Of a stretch of 64,000 bases of DNA, positions 15,775 to 24,323 are shown piece after piece (the stretch's first letter is position 1; each line of letters starts with the position of its first letter). The stretch spans positions 1 through 64,000 of the forward strand of contig NZ_RYYS01000054.1 in assembly GCF_004138215.1 (NCBI RefSeq), read 5' to 3'. The DNA is from Anaerophilus nitritigenes. GTDB taxonomy: Bacteria > Bacillota > Clostridia > Peptostreptococcales > Thermotaleaceae. Below the pieces are notes generated by a model that did no database searches, was not told the origin of the DNA, and saw nothing but the letters and a program-made list of their open reading frames with translations. Position numbers and translations under genes: made by a program.

Positions 15775-17170
15775 AAGTTATTTGTTTTTCAATTTTATTT
15801 AAAATTTCATGTATCTCAGATGGAAGGTTATAATCTTTTTCTTTGATTTCTTTTATTTTTTCAAGTACTAAATATAGATGATTATTGATGTTATCCTTTT
15901 GAATTTGTTGTAGTTGTGAAGAACTTTCGTCAAGTCTATTTCTAAAGTATAATAGTTTATCTATGGAATTTTTAAGTTCTTTTAACGTATCTAAGTTATA
16001 ATGATTTACTAAATTTTCATTGATAATCTGAAGAATGTTTTCTATTTCATATTCAATTTCAAATAATAAATTCATATAAGAATTAGATGAATTCATATCA
16101 TTTTCATCATTCTCGGATAGAAGATTAAATTTATTGGATAAATCATGATTTGAATCTACTGGAATATTACAATTATTTTCATTTTTATTTAAAAAACTAC
16201 TTAAATCTTTTACAGATTTTCTCATTTGCTTGGATATATATGCAATGCATATCATTCCTATCAGAATAATAATAAAACTACTCGTAAATATTTCGTGTAT
16301 TATTTTTTTTGTTTTTTCATAAATTTTTTCTTCTTCTATCATTCCTAGTACTTTCCATCCTGTTAGAGGATTGGTTGTATAGGTGACATGATAGTTTTTA
16401 TTATTTTCACTAATATAAAAATTTCCTGAATTTTTTTCGTAAATTTTATCAATCCAGTGAGACTGAATTATTTTATCAAATTGTCTATCATTGACATCTT
16501 TTGTGATAAAAACATAATGATCTTGATCTTTGTCGATTAAGAAGGCATATCCTTGATTAAATGCTTTAAAGTTATCGATTTTATTAGATAATTCATCTAA
16601 AAAAAAATCTATAGCAAGTACTCCTTTTAATTCTTGATTAGAATCTGTAATTGTTTTTGAAATAGTGATGGTTGTTTTCTGTGTTGTAGCATCTGAATAG
16701 GGTTTTGTCCATGCTATTTTCCCATTGGCGGCTACTGCATTTATATACCAAGGCCTTTCATGTGCAACCCAATCAGCATATTCTAAAGTAGTAGATGTAT
16801 CAGGCCAAGTAACTAATTTTTTATTGCCTAAAATAATTTTATTAGGAGCAAAATATGCAAAAGCTGTAGATGGGTAAGACTGTTGAAAGGATTTAAATAA
16901 TTCTCTCGAAGGAATATAATACTTTTGAGGATCATCAGAAATGTTTTGTATCATTTCATTTTGAGAAAACATCTCTAAAGCACTTTCAAAAGTAGAAATA
17001 AATTCAGATATAGAATGATTCAATTGTAAAATAGAACGATCAAAGGATTCAAAATATTGATTTTTTAAAATCATTCTGGAGTTATCAAAATAGAAAGTAC
17101 CAATGAATAAAATTCCTATTACAAATAGTACAACAAACCATACTAAAAATTTGCGTGAAACATTCTCCAT
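15773..17170 (-). CDS. Orphan dCache-domain membrane sensor without output domain
   Basis: A 465-residue protein. TM1 is about residues 8-28; an extracytoplasmic double-Cache domain follows to about 285; TM2 is about 292-312; the cytoplasmic part (about 315-465) is mostly charged helices, probably coiled coil. The Cache has an ERPWY element (about residue 138) and a later GVLAIDFF, reminiscent of amino-acid-sensing dCache pockets, although Trp rather than Tyr sits five residues before the Arg. I see no kinase, methyl-accepting, GGDEF or clear HAMP domain. Its position beside the glutamine symporter, glutaminase and NtrB/C-like genes suggests amino-acid sensing. Good ribosome site (AAGGAGGAA). 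Confidence 0.75.
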   Translation of the reverse strand: MENVSRKFLVWFVVLFVIGILFIGTFYFDNSRMILKNQYFESFDRSILQLNHSISEFISTFESALEMFSQNEMIQNISDDPQKYYIPSRELFKSFQQSYPSTAFAYFAPNKIILGNKKLVTWPDTSTTLEYADWVAHERPWYINAVAANGKIAWTKPYSDATTQKTTITISKTITDSNQELKGVLAIDFFLDELSNKIDNFKAFNQGYAFLIDKDQDHYVFITKDVNDRQFDKIIQSHWIDKIYEKNSGNFYISENNKNYHVTYTTNPLTGWKVLGMIEEEKIYEKTKKIIHEIFTSSFIIILIGMICIAYISKQMRKSVKDLSSFLNKNENNCNIPVDSNHDLSNKFNLLSENDENDMNSSNSYMNLLFEIEYEIENILQIINENLVNHYNLDTLKELKNSIDKLLYFRNRLDESSSQLQQIQKDNINNHLYLVLEKIKEIKEKDYNLPSEIHEILNKIEKQIT

Positions 17171-17258
17171 AAATTTCCTCCTTCAAAGGGTCGGTTTATT
17201 CTTAATTTATGTTAACAGATAATCAAAAAATTTAAAATATAAGAAAGACTGAAAGATA

Positions 17259-17303
17259 AAAAGGTGACTCTATCATAAAACCGATGAATGAGAGTCACCT
17301 TTT
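17259..17303. terminator. Terminator after the symporter gene
   Basis: A 13-bp perfect stem, AAAAGGTGACTCT (17259-17271) with AGAGTCACCTTTT (17291-17303). On the minus strand it ends the glsA-symporter transcript before the dCache gene. Confidence 0.85.
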
Positions 17304-17337
17304 GAATACTAACTTTCAATTATATAAAATAGTTCGT

Positions 17338-18762
17338 TTAAAATTGTTTTTTTTGTGTTCCCCAGCATTCAACATTTTTCAAACCTTTAATATTGTCTAC
17401 ATGAAAAACTGGATCTTTTCCATCTTTCTTTTGTTTTATATAGTCTTCTAGTGCTGCAAAAGCAAATTTACCTAAAAATGCAATAGCAATTAAGTTAATT
17501 AAAGCCATGATACCCATGAATAAATCTGCCATATCCCAAACGATTTGTACTGCTGTTTGAGTTCCCCAGAAAACCATCAAAGCTACACATCCTCTAAAAA
17601 TGAATAGAAATGTTTTACTTCCATTTAAAAATTCTATATTTGCTTCTCCATAATAATAGTTTCCTATGATAGAACTAAATGCGAAAAGTAAAATACAAGC
17701 TGCAATAAAAGTATTTCCCCAAGCACCCACTTCTGAACTTAAAGCTGCTTGTGTAAGTTGAATTCCTGTTAAGCCTTCTATAGTGTGTTTTCCTGAAATT
17801 AAAACAATCATGGCAGTTGCACTACAAATTATAAGAGTGTCAACAAATACTCCAAACATTTGAATTAGACCTTGTTTTACAGGATGACTTACAGTAGAGG
17901 TTGCTCCTGCATTAGGAGCACTACCCATACCAGCTTCATTAGAGTAAAGTCCTCTTTTGATACCTTGCATCATAGCTACTCCAATTCCACCACCTATAGC
18001 TTGTTCAAGTCCAAATGCACTAGTGATGATTAATTTAAATGTTTCTGGAAGAAGAGTAATATTTTTAATAAGAACAAATAAAGCAACAAGTACATAAGCT
18101 GTAGCCATGACTGGCACAATCATTTCTGCAACCTTTGCAATTCTTTTAATTCCTCCAAATATCACTAAACAAGTAAGTGCTGTTAATAAAAGTCCAGTAT
18201 GTAATTTATCAAATCCAAATGCAGTTTCAAATGCAAGTGAAATTGTATTTGCTTGAACAGAGTTAAATATAAGTCCAAAAACGAAAGTAATAATGATTGA
18301 GAAAGTAAGTCCCATCCATCTTTGACCTAATGCTTTTTCCATATAATAAGCAGGACCACCACGATATCCATTTTCATCTTTTACTTTATAAATTTGTGCT
18401 AGGGTATTTTCAACAAAACTAGTTGCAGAACCAATTAAAGCAATCAACCACATCCAAAAAACTGCTCCAGGGCCTCCAACAGCTACTGCCATTGCAACTC
18501 CTGCTAAGTTACCAGTTCCAACATGTGATGCAATACTGATACAAAAAGCTTGAAAAGCAGAAACACCTTTTTGACCATCTTCGTTTTCAACACCTTTTGT
18601 TCCTTGTCCTAATAATTTGATCGTTTCTCCTAAAAGCTTAATTTGAACAAATTTTGTACTAAATGTGAAATAAACACCTAGTATTAGTAACATTCCTATT
18701 AGTACATAAGACCATAGTATAGTGTTACCCGTCGAGATTACTGAATTTAAAAAGCCTTCCAT
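17338..18762 (-). CDS. AGCS-family sodium:alanine/glutamine symporter
   Basis: A 474-residue polytopic membrane protein of the amino acid:cation symporter family (AlsT/GlnT/DagA type). Diagnostic blocks are ISIASHVGTGNLAGVAMAVAVGGPGAVFWMW (cited in part), KRGLYSNEAGMGSAPNA and FAFSSIIGNYYYGEANI. These proteins bring in Ala, Gly or Gln with Na+. Co-transcription with glutaminase (48 nt downstream of it on the same strand) makes glutamine the likely substrate. An AAAGGAGAG ribosome site precedes the ATG. Confidence 0.93.
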   Translation of the reverse strand: MEGFLNSVISTGNTILWSYVLIGMLLILGVYFTFSTKFVQIKLLGETIKLLGQGTKGVENEDGQKGVSAFQAFCISIASHVGTGNLAGVAMAVAVGGPGAVFWMWLIALIGSATSFVENTLAQIYKVKDENGYRGGPAYYMEKALGQRWMGLTFSIIITFVFGLIFNSVQANTISLAFETAFGFDKLHTGLLLTALTCLVIFGGIKRIAKVAEMIVPVMATAYVLVALFVLIKNITLLPETFKLIITSAFGLEQAIGGGIGVAMMQGIKRGLYSNEAGMGSAPNAGATSTVSHPVKQGLIQMFGVFVDTLIICSATAMIVLISGKHTIEGLTGIQLTQAALSSEVGAWGNTFIAACILLFAFSSIIGNYYYGEANIEFLNGSKTFLFIFRGCVALMVFWGTQTAVQIVWDMADLFMGIMALINLIAIAFLGKFAFAALEDYIKQKKDGKDPVFHVDNIKGLKNVECWGTQKKQF

Positions 18763-18810
18763 ACAAACACTCTCCTTTTATTTTTTTATTTTTTAGGAAA
18801 TATATATGTC

Positions 18811-19728
18811 CTAAAATATACTAAGCTCTAATTTTTGTGATAACTCTTCTAATACTTTTGTTCCTGCTATACTATTTCCTCTTTCATCTAGTGAAGGACC
18901 TACTACAGCGATACCCATTTTTTTAGGAACAACAGCCATAATACATCCACCTACGCCACTTTTTGATGGAACACCAATTTTTACAGCATATTCTCCAGAT
19001 GCGTTATAAAGACCACAAGTCATCATGATTGCTTGAACGATTTGATTGATGTCCTTAGGGATAATTCTTTCATTTGACCAAGGGGTAACACCACCATTTG
19101 CAATTACAGAAGCTATTTTGGAAACATCTTTTACTGTAACTTCAGTAGAACATAATTTGAAATAAGCATCTAATACATCTTCTACATCTTTTTCTATAAC
19201 ACCTGCACCTTTTAGGTAATATGCGATGGCTCTGTTTGTATTTCCAGTTAATTTCTCTGATTTGTATACTTCATAATTCACTTGGATATTTTCATTATCT
19301 GCCATTTTTTTCATCATTCCATGAACTCTATCAAATTTTTCAATTCCATTATCACCACAAACTAATGATGTGGTAACGATTGCCCCTGCATTAATAAAAG
19401 GATTTAGGGGAGTATGACAATTGCGTGTTTCTAATTTTACCATGGAATTAAAAGGATCTGCTGAAGGTTCTGAACCTACTTTAGAGAATACGTTTTCTTT
19501 TCCTTTGTCCATAAGAGCACAAATTAAAGTAATTACCTTGGAAACGCTTTGAATTGTAAATTTCGTTTCATAATCTCCTCCATAAAAACAGTTACCTTCT
19601 AAATCGACCATATAAATTCCTAAAGCATCTGGATTTGCTTTTGCAAGTTCGGGTATATAGGTAGCTACTCCTCCTTCCTTTGTCCATATTCTGTTATTCT
19701 CAATGATTGTGTCTAATAGTTTTTGCAT
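18811..19728 (-). CDS. glsA: Glutaminase
   Basis: A 305-residue serine-dependent glutaminase with a beta-lactamase-like fold, converting L-glutamine to L-glutamate and ammonia. The catalytic Ser-x-x-Lys is in QSVSKVITL (about residue 61), and conserved blocks NPFINAGAI, GNTNRAIAYYLK and PSKSGVGGCIM are all present. Length is normal. It is the first gene of the glsA-symporter unit. A sigma-54 promoter lies about 60-85 bp upstream. The glutamate produced would feed the methylaspartate operon at 34.8-47 kb. Confidence 0.96.
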   Translation of the reverse strand: MQKLLDTIIENNRIWTKEGGVATYIPELAKANPDALGIYMVDLEGNCFYGGDYETKFTIQSVSKVITLICALMDKGKENVFSKVGSEPSADPFNSMVKLETRNCHTPLNPFINAGAIVTTSLVCGDNGIEKFDRVHGMMKKMADNENIQVNYEVYKSEKLTGNTNRAIAYYLKGAGVIEKDVEDVLDAYFKLCSTEVTVKDVSKIASVIANGGVTPWSNERIIPKDINQIVQAIMMTCGLYNASGEYAVKIGVPSKSGVGGCIMAVVPKKMGIAVVGPSLDERGNSIAGTKVLEELSQKLELSIF

Positions 19729-19797
19729 GTTGTCACTCCTTTGATTGAATCCTTCATATGAAATTATATATAATATCTATACAGACATTAAATATAT

Positions 19798-19815
19798 AAG
19801 CAATATTCATGCCAA
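19798..19815 (-). promoter_or_regulatory. Sigma-54 (-24/-12) promoter of glsA
   Basis: On the minus strand the sequence reads TTGGCATGAATATTGCTT: TGGCA-like -24, five bases, TTGC -12, with GG and GC correctly spaced. It points at glsA. An NtrC-type activator is encoded immediately upstream. Confidence 0.85.
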
Positions 19816-19850
19816 ATTTATTTTTGAAATTTAAGAAATAAAAAAAGTCT

Positions 19851-19886
19851 AATTTCAATGATTTGAAATTATTTTTAAAATTTCAA
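19851..19886 (-). promoter_or_regulatory. Candidate activator half-sites AATTTCAA upstream of the sigma-54 promoter
   Basis: A perfect inverted repeat AATTTCAA-TGAT-TTGAAATT (19851-19870), with a further AATTTCAA copy at 19879-19886. They lie 50-85 bp upstream of the -12 element, within the usual range for enhancer-binding-protein sites. Confidence 0.4.
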
Positions 19887-19918
19887 AATACAAAAATGTT
19901 CGATTTAGCACGAAAACG

Positions 19919-19957
19919 AATGTGCGAAATCAATCATATGGTTCAATTTCGCACATT
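19919..19957 (-). promoter_or_regulatory. 12-bp dyad: activator site for glsA or ntrC-like gene terminator
   Basis: AATGTGCGAAAT (19919-19930) and ATTTCGCACATT (19946-19957) are perfect inverted copies around 15 nt. The right arm overlaps the stop of the ntrC-like gene. On the minus strand only a weak T tract follows, so it may be a terminator, an enhancer site about 120-155 bp upstream of the sigma-54 promoter, or both. Confidence 0.5.
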
Positions 19958-21329
19958 ATTCGAAATATTTTTCCATTCTTCTTTTTAAAGCAAATCTAGA
20001 AATTCCTAATAATTTTGATGCATTTGTATGATTTCCGTTGGATTGATTTAATGCAGCCTTTATATACTTTTTTTCAATTTCAGATATAGTATCTTCTAAT
20101 GAGAAGTTCTCTTCTATATGAAAATCTTCAACTATACTTAAGGGTTCTTTTTTAGAGATGCTATGTTGAAGTTCTATAGGAAGATTTTCTACATCTAAAA
20201 TTTCTCCATCGTTTAATATAATCATTCTTTCGATTATATTTTTCAATTCTCTAACATTTCCAGGCCAAGAATAGTTCATCATTTGATCTTGAGCTTCTTT
20301 TGAAAAACCTATAAAATTTTTACTAAATTTAGCAGAATAAGTTTCTAAAAAATAGTTGGCAATTTTTAAAATATCATAACCTCTATCTCTTAATGGAGGA
20401 ATAAAGATAGGGACTACATTTAATCTATAATATAAGTCTTGTCTAAATTCTTTTTTTTGTATGGCTTCCTCAAGATTTTTATTTGTTGCAGCGATAATTC
20501 GAAGATCTACTTCAATATATTCTAATCCACCTAATCTTTTAAATTTTTTAGTTTCTAAAAATCTCAATAATTTTGCTTGTATATCTAGAGGAATTTCTCC
20601 TAATTCATCTAAGAACAAGGTGCCTCCATCTGCAAGTTCAAGTAATCCTATTTTTCTTGAATTGGCACCACTAAAAGCATTTTTTTCAAAACCAAATAAT
20701 TCACTTTCTAATAATTGACTAGGAATTGCAGCACAATTTATGCTAAGCATTACTGAATCTTTTCGGATACTATTTTGATGAATATAAGAAGCTACTACTT
20801 CTTTACCAGTGCCTGTTTCTCCTCTGATTAATACGGTAACAAAATCGTTTTTTGACAAGATGTCCATTTTTTTAAAGGTATCATTCATAATAGGATCTTG
20901 TCCAATAAATTTATGAGTTGTTTTAGATTCACGTTCTTGATACATTTCAAGCTTTCTTTTGATAGATTGACTTTTAAATGCTTTAGAAATAGATACATTG
21001 ATCTCTTCTAAATCTAATGGTTTTTTAAGATAATCAATCGCCCCAATTTTTATAGCTTGTATGGCTGTTTTAATATCTCCATATGCAGTCATAATAATAA
21101 TTTCAATAGTATCATTTGTTTTTTTAATATTTTTTGCAATTTCTAATCCATTTTCATTTTTCAATTTCATATCTAAAAGAACTACATCCGGTTCAAAATG
21201 ATTGATTTTATCTAGGGCTTCATTTCCATCCTTTGCTGTTTCTACTTCATAATGAAAATCTTTTAAACCTTCTTGTAATGATAATCTAATAAGTTCTTCA
21301 TCATCAATAATTAATACTTTTTTCTTCAT
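19956..21329 (-). CDS. NtrC-family sigma-54-dependent response regulator
   Basis: A 457-residue activator. The receiver domain (1-120) has the phospho-acceptor Asp in VVLLDMKL (about residue 53). The AAA+ domain (about 140-370) has Walker A GETGTGKE, Walker B GGTLFLDELGEI and an arginine-finger region. The sigma-54 contact loop reads GFEKNAFSGA, where the consensus is GAFTGA, so two positions differ. The C-terminal Fis-type HTH is NASKLLGISRFALKRRM. It overlaps the kinase gene by 26 nt. The obvious target is the sigma-54 promoter of glsA just downstream. Confidence 0.94.
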   Translation of the reverse strand: MKKKVLIIDDEELIRLSLQEGLKDFHYEVETAKDGNEALDKINHFEPDVVLLDMKLKNENGLEIAKNIKKTNDTIEIIIMTAYGDIKTAIQAIKIGAIDYLKKPLDLEEINVSISKAFKSQSIKRKLEMYQERESKTTHKFIGQDPIMNDTFKKMDILSKNDFVTVLIRGETGTGKEVVASYIHQNSIRKDSVMLSINCAAIPSQLLESELFGFEKNAFSGANSRKIGLLELADGGTLFLDELGEIPLDIQAKLLRFLETKKFKRLGGLEYIEVDLRIIAATNKNLEEAIQKKEFRQDLYYRLNVVPIFIPPLRDRGYDILKIANYFLETYSAKFSKNFIGFSKEAQDQMMNYSWPGNVRELKNIIERMIILNDGEILDVENLPIELQHSISKKEPLSIVEDFHIEENFSLEDTISEIEKKYIKAALNQSNGNHTNASKLLGISRFALKRRMEKYFE

Positions 21330-23058
21330 GGTTTTCTCCTTTGTAGATTGGTATAGATAATTTAAATTTTGTACCTATATTCACTTGACTTTCAACTTCG
21401 ATTTCTCCATGATTTGCAGTCATTAATTTATGCACAACAGAAAGTCCTAAGCCTGTTCCACTTTCATATGTTGTATAAAAAGGATCAAATATTTTAGATA
21501 TATGTTCTTTTTCAATACCACATCCATTATCTTCAAAGACTACAAGAATATATTCTTTTGTGATGAATTTTTCTTTTGATATTGATATTATTAGTGTTCC
21601 TTCTTGTGACATGGCTTTTACAGCATTACCAATAATATTTAAAAATATTTGTGCCAATTGACCTTTATCAAAATATGCTAATGCATATCTATTTTTTTCT
21701 TCTTTTAAAACAGTAATATTTTTTTCAGATATGATTTTATTTGAAAATTGTAATGCATGCTCTAGAATTTCATAAATATTTACAATTTGAAACTTGGGAA
21801 GATGAGGTTTTGCGAAATCCAACAAATCTGTTATTAATCGATTTAAGCGATCAATTTCATTAATATTGGCATCAAATAATTTTGTATCTGTTTCATTTAA
21901 ATATTTAGACAATCTATTTTTTAATACTTGAGTACTCATTTTCATCCCAGATAGGGGATTTCTAATTTCATGTGCTAAACCAGCAGTTACTTCACCTAAT
22001 GAAGCTAAACGATCAATTCTATCTATTTTATCTTCTATTCTCTTTCTATTACTAATATCATTAAAACTACATATAACCCCTATATTTTCTCCTTTACTAT
22101 TTTTCATCAAAGAAGTCGTAATATCTAAATAAATGGTGTTACCTTTTTCTTTACTATGAAAGTTTTCAACTCTATTTATAGTTTCTTCTGTTTGTAAAGT
22201 ACTCATAATTTGTCTTAACAATACTTTGATCATACCAATATTTTGTTCTTTTGATTGTATTTCTTTTTCAATCATAAAAACGGCTGCTTGGTTGTATTTT
22301 ATGACTTTTCCATCTATATTGGTTGTAATAATTCCAGTAGAAATGCTTCTTAAGATATCGTCATTAAAATTTTTCATTTGTATAAATTTATTTGTTCGAT
22401 AGGCAATTGTATTTTTCATATCATTAAAAGCATTTCCTAATAAGCCTAACTCATCTTTTCTTTTAATATCTATTTCATTTTGAAAGTTACCTGAAATGAT
22501 ATCATTATATCCTTTTAAAAGTATACCTATAGGTTTGGAGATATGATCTGTAATTAAAATAATGGCTTGTAGTGAAAATAGTACAAAGAGAGTAATTAAT
22601 AAAAATGTGTTTGAATTGATACGAAATGTTTGATAAGGGATTTCATTTTTATCAATTAAAACACCTATTTTCCAATTCCACTGATGATATACTCTATAAT
22701 TTAGAATATATCTATCAGATAGATTATTACTATTTTGAATTGTATTTAAAATTTTATTTGCATCAATATTTTTATTTGGAATGCTATTGTATATAAAATA
22801 ATCATCTTCAATAATAAACAAATTTTTTTTATTTAATTCTTTTACAAAATTAACTATAAATTCTTTGGTAGAATCAGTTTTTTCAATTTCATTTAAAAGT
22901 ACTAATAAATGATGCAATTCATTATTTGCTTCGGTTTGGGTGTAATAATTGATCATTTTATGATGATTCCAATAGGTTAATATACTCAAAGCAATAATAG
23001 GTATGACCATCAAAAACAATAAGGGAAGAACAATTTTCTTTTTAATGCTTAGTTTCAT
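21304..23058 (-). CDS. NtrB-like membrane sensor histidine kinase
   Basis: A 584-residue kinase. TM1 is about residues 8-28, a short extracytoplasmic sensor follows to about 150, then TM2 about 155-178, HAMP, a PAS domain (about 225-335, with ISTGIITTNIDGKV), HisKA with GEVTAGLAHEIRNPLSG, and HATPase with N box NIIGNAVKAM, DNGCGI and GTGLGLS. I chose the ATG at 23058 (GGAG 8 nt upstream) over the in-frame start at 23112. The last 26 nt overlap the NtrC-like gene, indicating translational coupling. The pair probably senses glutamine or a related amino acid. Confidence 0.92.
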   Translation of the reverse strand: MKLSIKKKIVLPLLFLMVIPIIALSILTYWNHHKMINYYTQTEANNELHHLLVLLNEIEKTDSTKEFIVNFVKELNKKNLFIIEDDYFIYNSIPNKNIDANKILNTIQNSNNLSDRYILNYRVYHQWNWKIGVLIDKNEIPYQTFRINSNTFLLITLFVLFSLQAIILITDHISKPIGILLKGYNDIISGNFQNEIDIKRKDELGLLGNAFNDMKNTIAYRTNKFIQMKNFNDDILRSISTGIITTNIDGKVIKYNQAAVFMIEKEIQSKEQNIGMIKVLLRQIMSTLQTEETINRVENFHSKEKGNTIYLDITTSLMKNSKGENIGVICSFNDISNRKRIEDKIDRIDRLASLGEVTAGLAHEIRNPLSGMKMSTQVLKNRLSKYLNETDTKLFDANINEIDRLNRLITDLLDFAKPHLPKFQIVNIYEILEHALQFSNKIISEKNITVLKEEKNRYALAYFDKGQLAQIFLNIIGNAVKAMSQEGTLIISISKEKFITKEYILVVFEDNGCGIEKEHISKIFDPFYTTYESGTGLGLSVVHKLMTANHGEIEVESQVNIGTKFKLSIPIYKGENHEEKSINY

Positions 23059-23116
23059 ATCTTTATCTCCAATAATTGATTTGTTTTTTTTGTTATATAT
23101 ATCTAATACCATTTAG

Positions 23117-23145
23117 ATTTTATAACAATATAGATTATTTTCCAA
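23117..23145 (-). promoter_or_regulatory. Promoter of the ntrB/ntrC-like operon
   Basis: Minus-strand TTGGAA (23140-23145), 17 bp, TAAAAT (23117-23122). It lies about 60 nt before the chosen kinase start. Confidence 0.6.
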
Positions 23146-23197
23146 CCAATTTAGCTAAATCTTTGCTGAAACATAATTTGTCAACAGCCTAAAATAC

Positions 23198-23510
23198 TTG
23201 ATAGAATGATTTATTTACAGTATAATCTAAATAGATAGATTTAGAAAGTATATAAGTGAGGTGTTTGATGCGCGGAGTAGTTATTGTTCAATTTGGAAAA
23301 TATTTCAAATTCATCATAAAGTAGGTGTGGTAGACACTTTAATTTGTGATGCTATTTATTCTAAATGATTATGAAGATACTAATCCACTCATCAAATACT
23401 ATTTATAGATAAAATAAATATATCTATTTTCATGTAAAAAATTAGAGATATATTGTTTTTTATTTAATATAGTTATGAATTTGACTGTGGATGAATTCCG
23501 CAGTCTTTTT
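23198..23510 (+). ncRNA. Orphan promoter-to-terminator unit (small RNA or micro-ORF transcript)
   Basis: TTGATA (23198-23203), 17 bp, perfect TATAAT (23221-23226). About 260 nt on is a terminator, GACTGTGGA (23483-23491) with TCCGCAGTC (23497-23505) and five T. Between them no normal gene exists. Two overlapping tiny frames follow a GTGAGG site: an ATG frame of 18 codons (23268-23324) and a GTG frame of 35 codons (23261-23368). Either a small RNA of about 280 nt or the transcript of a very small protein. Confidence 0.45.
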
Positions 23511-23638
23511 ATATGTATTTAAAGTTACATGTAAAATATTTAAAAGAAGAGAAAAATATAAATTTTGAATCTATCTGGCAATGGATTATATCTTTATAGC
23601 CTAAATAAGAAAATACTATAAATTTGGAGGCTGTTATA

Positions 23639-24070
23639 ATGATAAAAAACTTAAATATGAATGATGAAATCCATAAGGTTATGAAAATTTGGAAAGAGGC
23701 TACGATTCAGGCACATAAATTTATTTCAGAAGAATATTGGTTAAACAGTTACGATGTTGTAAAAGAACAATATATTCCAATGGCTGAAACCTATGTATAT
23801 TTAGAGGAAAATGAAATACAGGGATTTATTAGTGTATTGGGAGAAGAACATATAGGAGCATTATTTGTTGATATAAATTGTCAAGGGGGAGGTGTTGGAA
23901 AAAAATTAATTAACCATACAAAGAAAATATATGAAAAATTAACACTAGAAGTTTATAAGAAAAATGAAAAAGCAGTCGGTTTCTATAAAAAAGTTGGATT
24001 TATTGTGAAAGAGGAGAATCTGAATGAAGAAACCAATGAGCCAACATATGTGATGACTTTTGAAAAGTAA
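23639..24070 (+). CDS. GNAT N-acetyltransferase (YjaB-like)
   Basis: A 143-residue GNAT. The family start IKNLNMNDEIHKVMKIW, the ISEEYW element, and the acetyl-CoA loop CQGGGVGKKL (about 80-89) followed by YKKNEKAVGFYKKVGF are present. In the loop, the usual Arg-Gly after Gln is Gly-Gly. I chose the ATG at 23639, which sits 8 nt after GGAGG; the TTG at 23624 overlaps that ribosome site. Substrate unknown. It is the third GNAT in this part of the window and is not in an operon. Confidence 0.87.
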   Translation: MIKNLNMNDEIHKVMKIWKEATIQAHKFISEEYWLNSYDVVKEQYIPMAETYVYLEENEIQGFISVLGEEHIGALFVDINCQGGGVGKKLINHTKKIYEKLTLEVYKKNEKAVGFYKKVGFIVKEENLNEETNEPTYVMTFEK

Positions 24071-24164
24071 TAAAAATAAAGTATAGGTATAATAAGATAA
24101 GTTTTATCTAATATAGAAGGTTGAATAGATTAGAAAATAATTAAATATATTAAGAGTCACTATA

Positions 24165-24215
24165 AATAGCTCAGGTTATATAGAAAATATATGTTTTCTT
24201 ATAACTTGGGTTATT
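24165..24215 (+). repeat. Long imperfect hairpin between the GNAT and helicase genes
   Basis: AATAGCTCAGGTTATA..GAAAA pairs with TTTTC..TATAACTTGGGTTATT over about 21 bp including G-U pairs. No strong T tract follows. It could be a weak terminator or an RNA element; otherwise the stretch 24071-24323 shows nothing coding. Confidence 0.45.
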
Positions 24216-24323
24216 ATTATAATGGGAATTATGTGTAAAGTTTTATTCGTAGATGAGCATATATGTTATTATAAAGTTGGTAGAAAAAATAATCGGACTA
24301 AACTGTATTGAAGGATGATTTGT

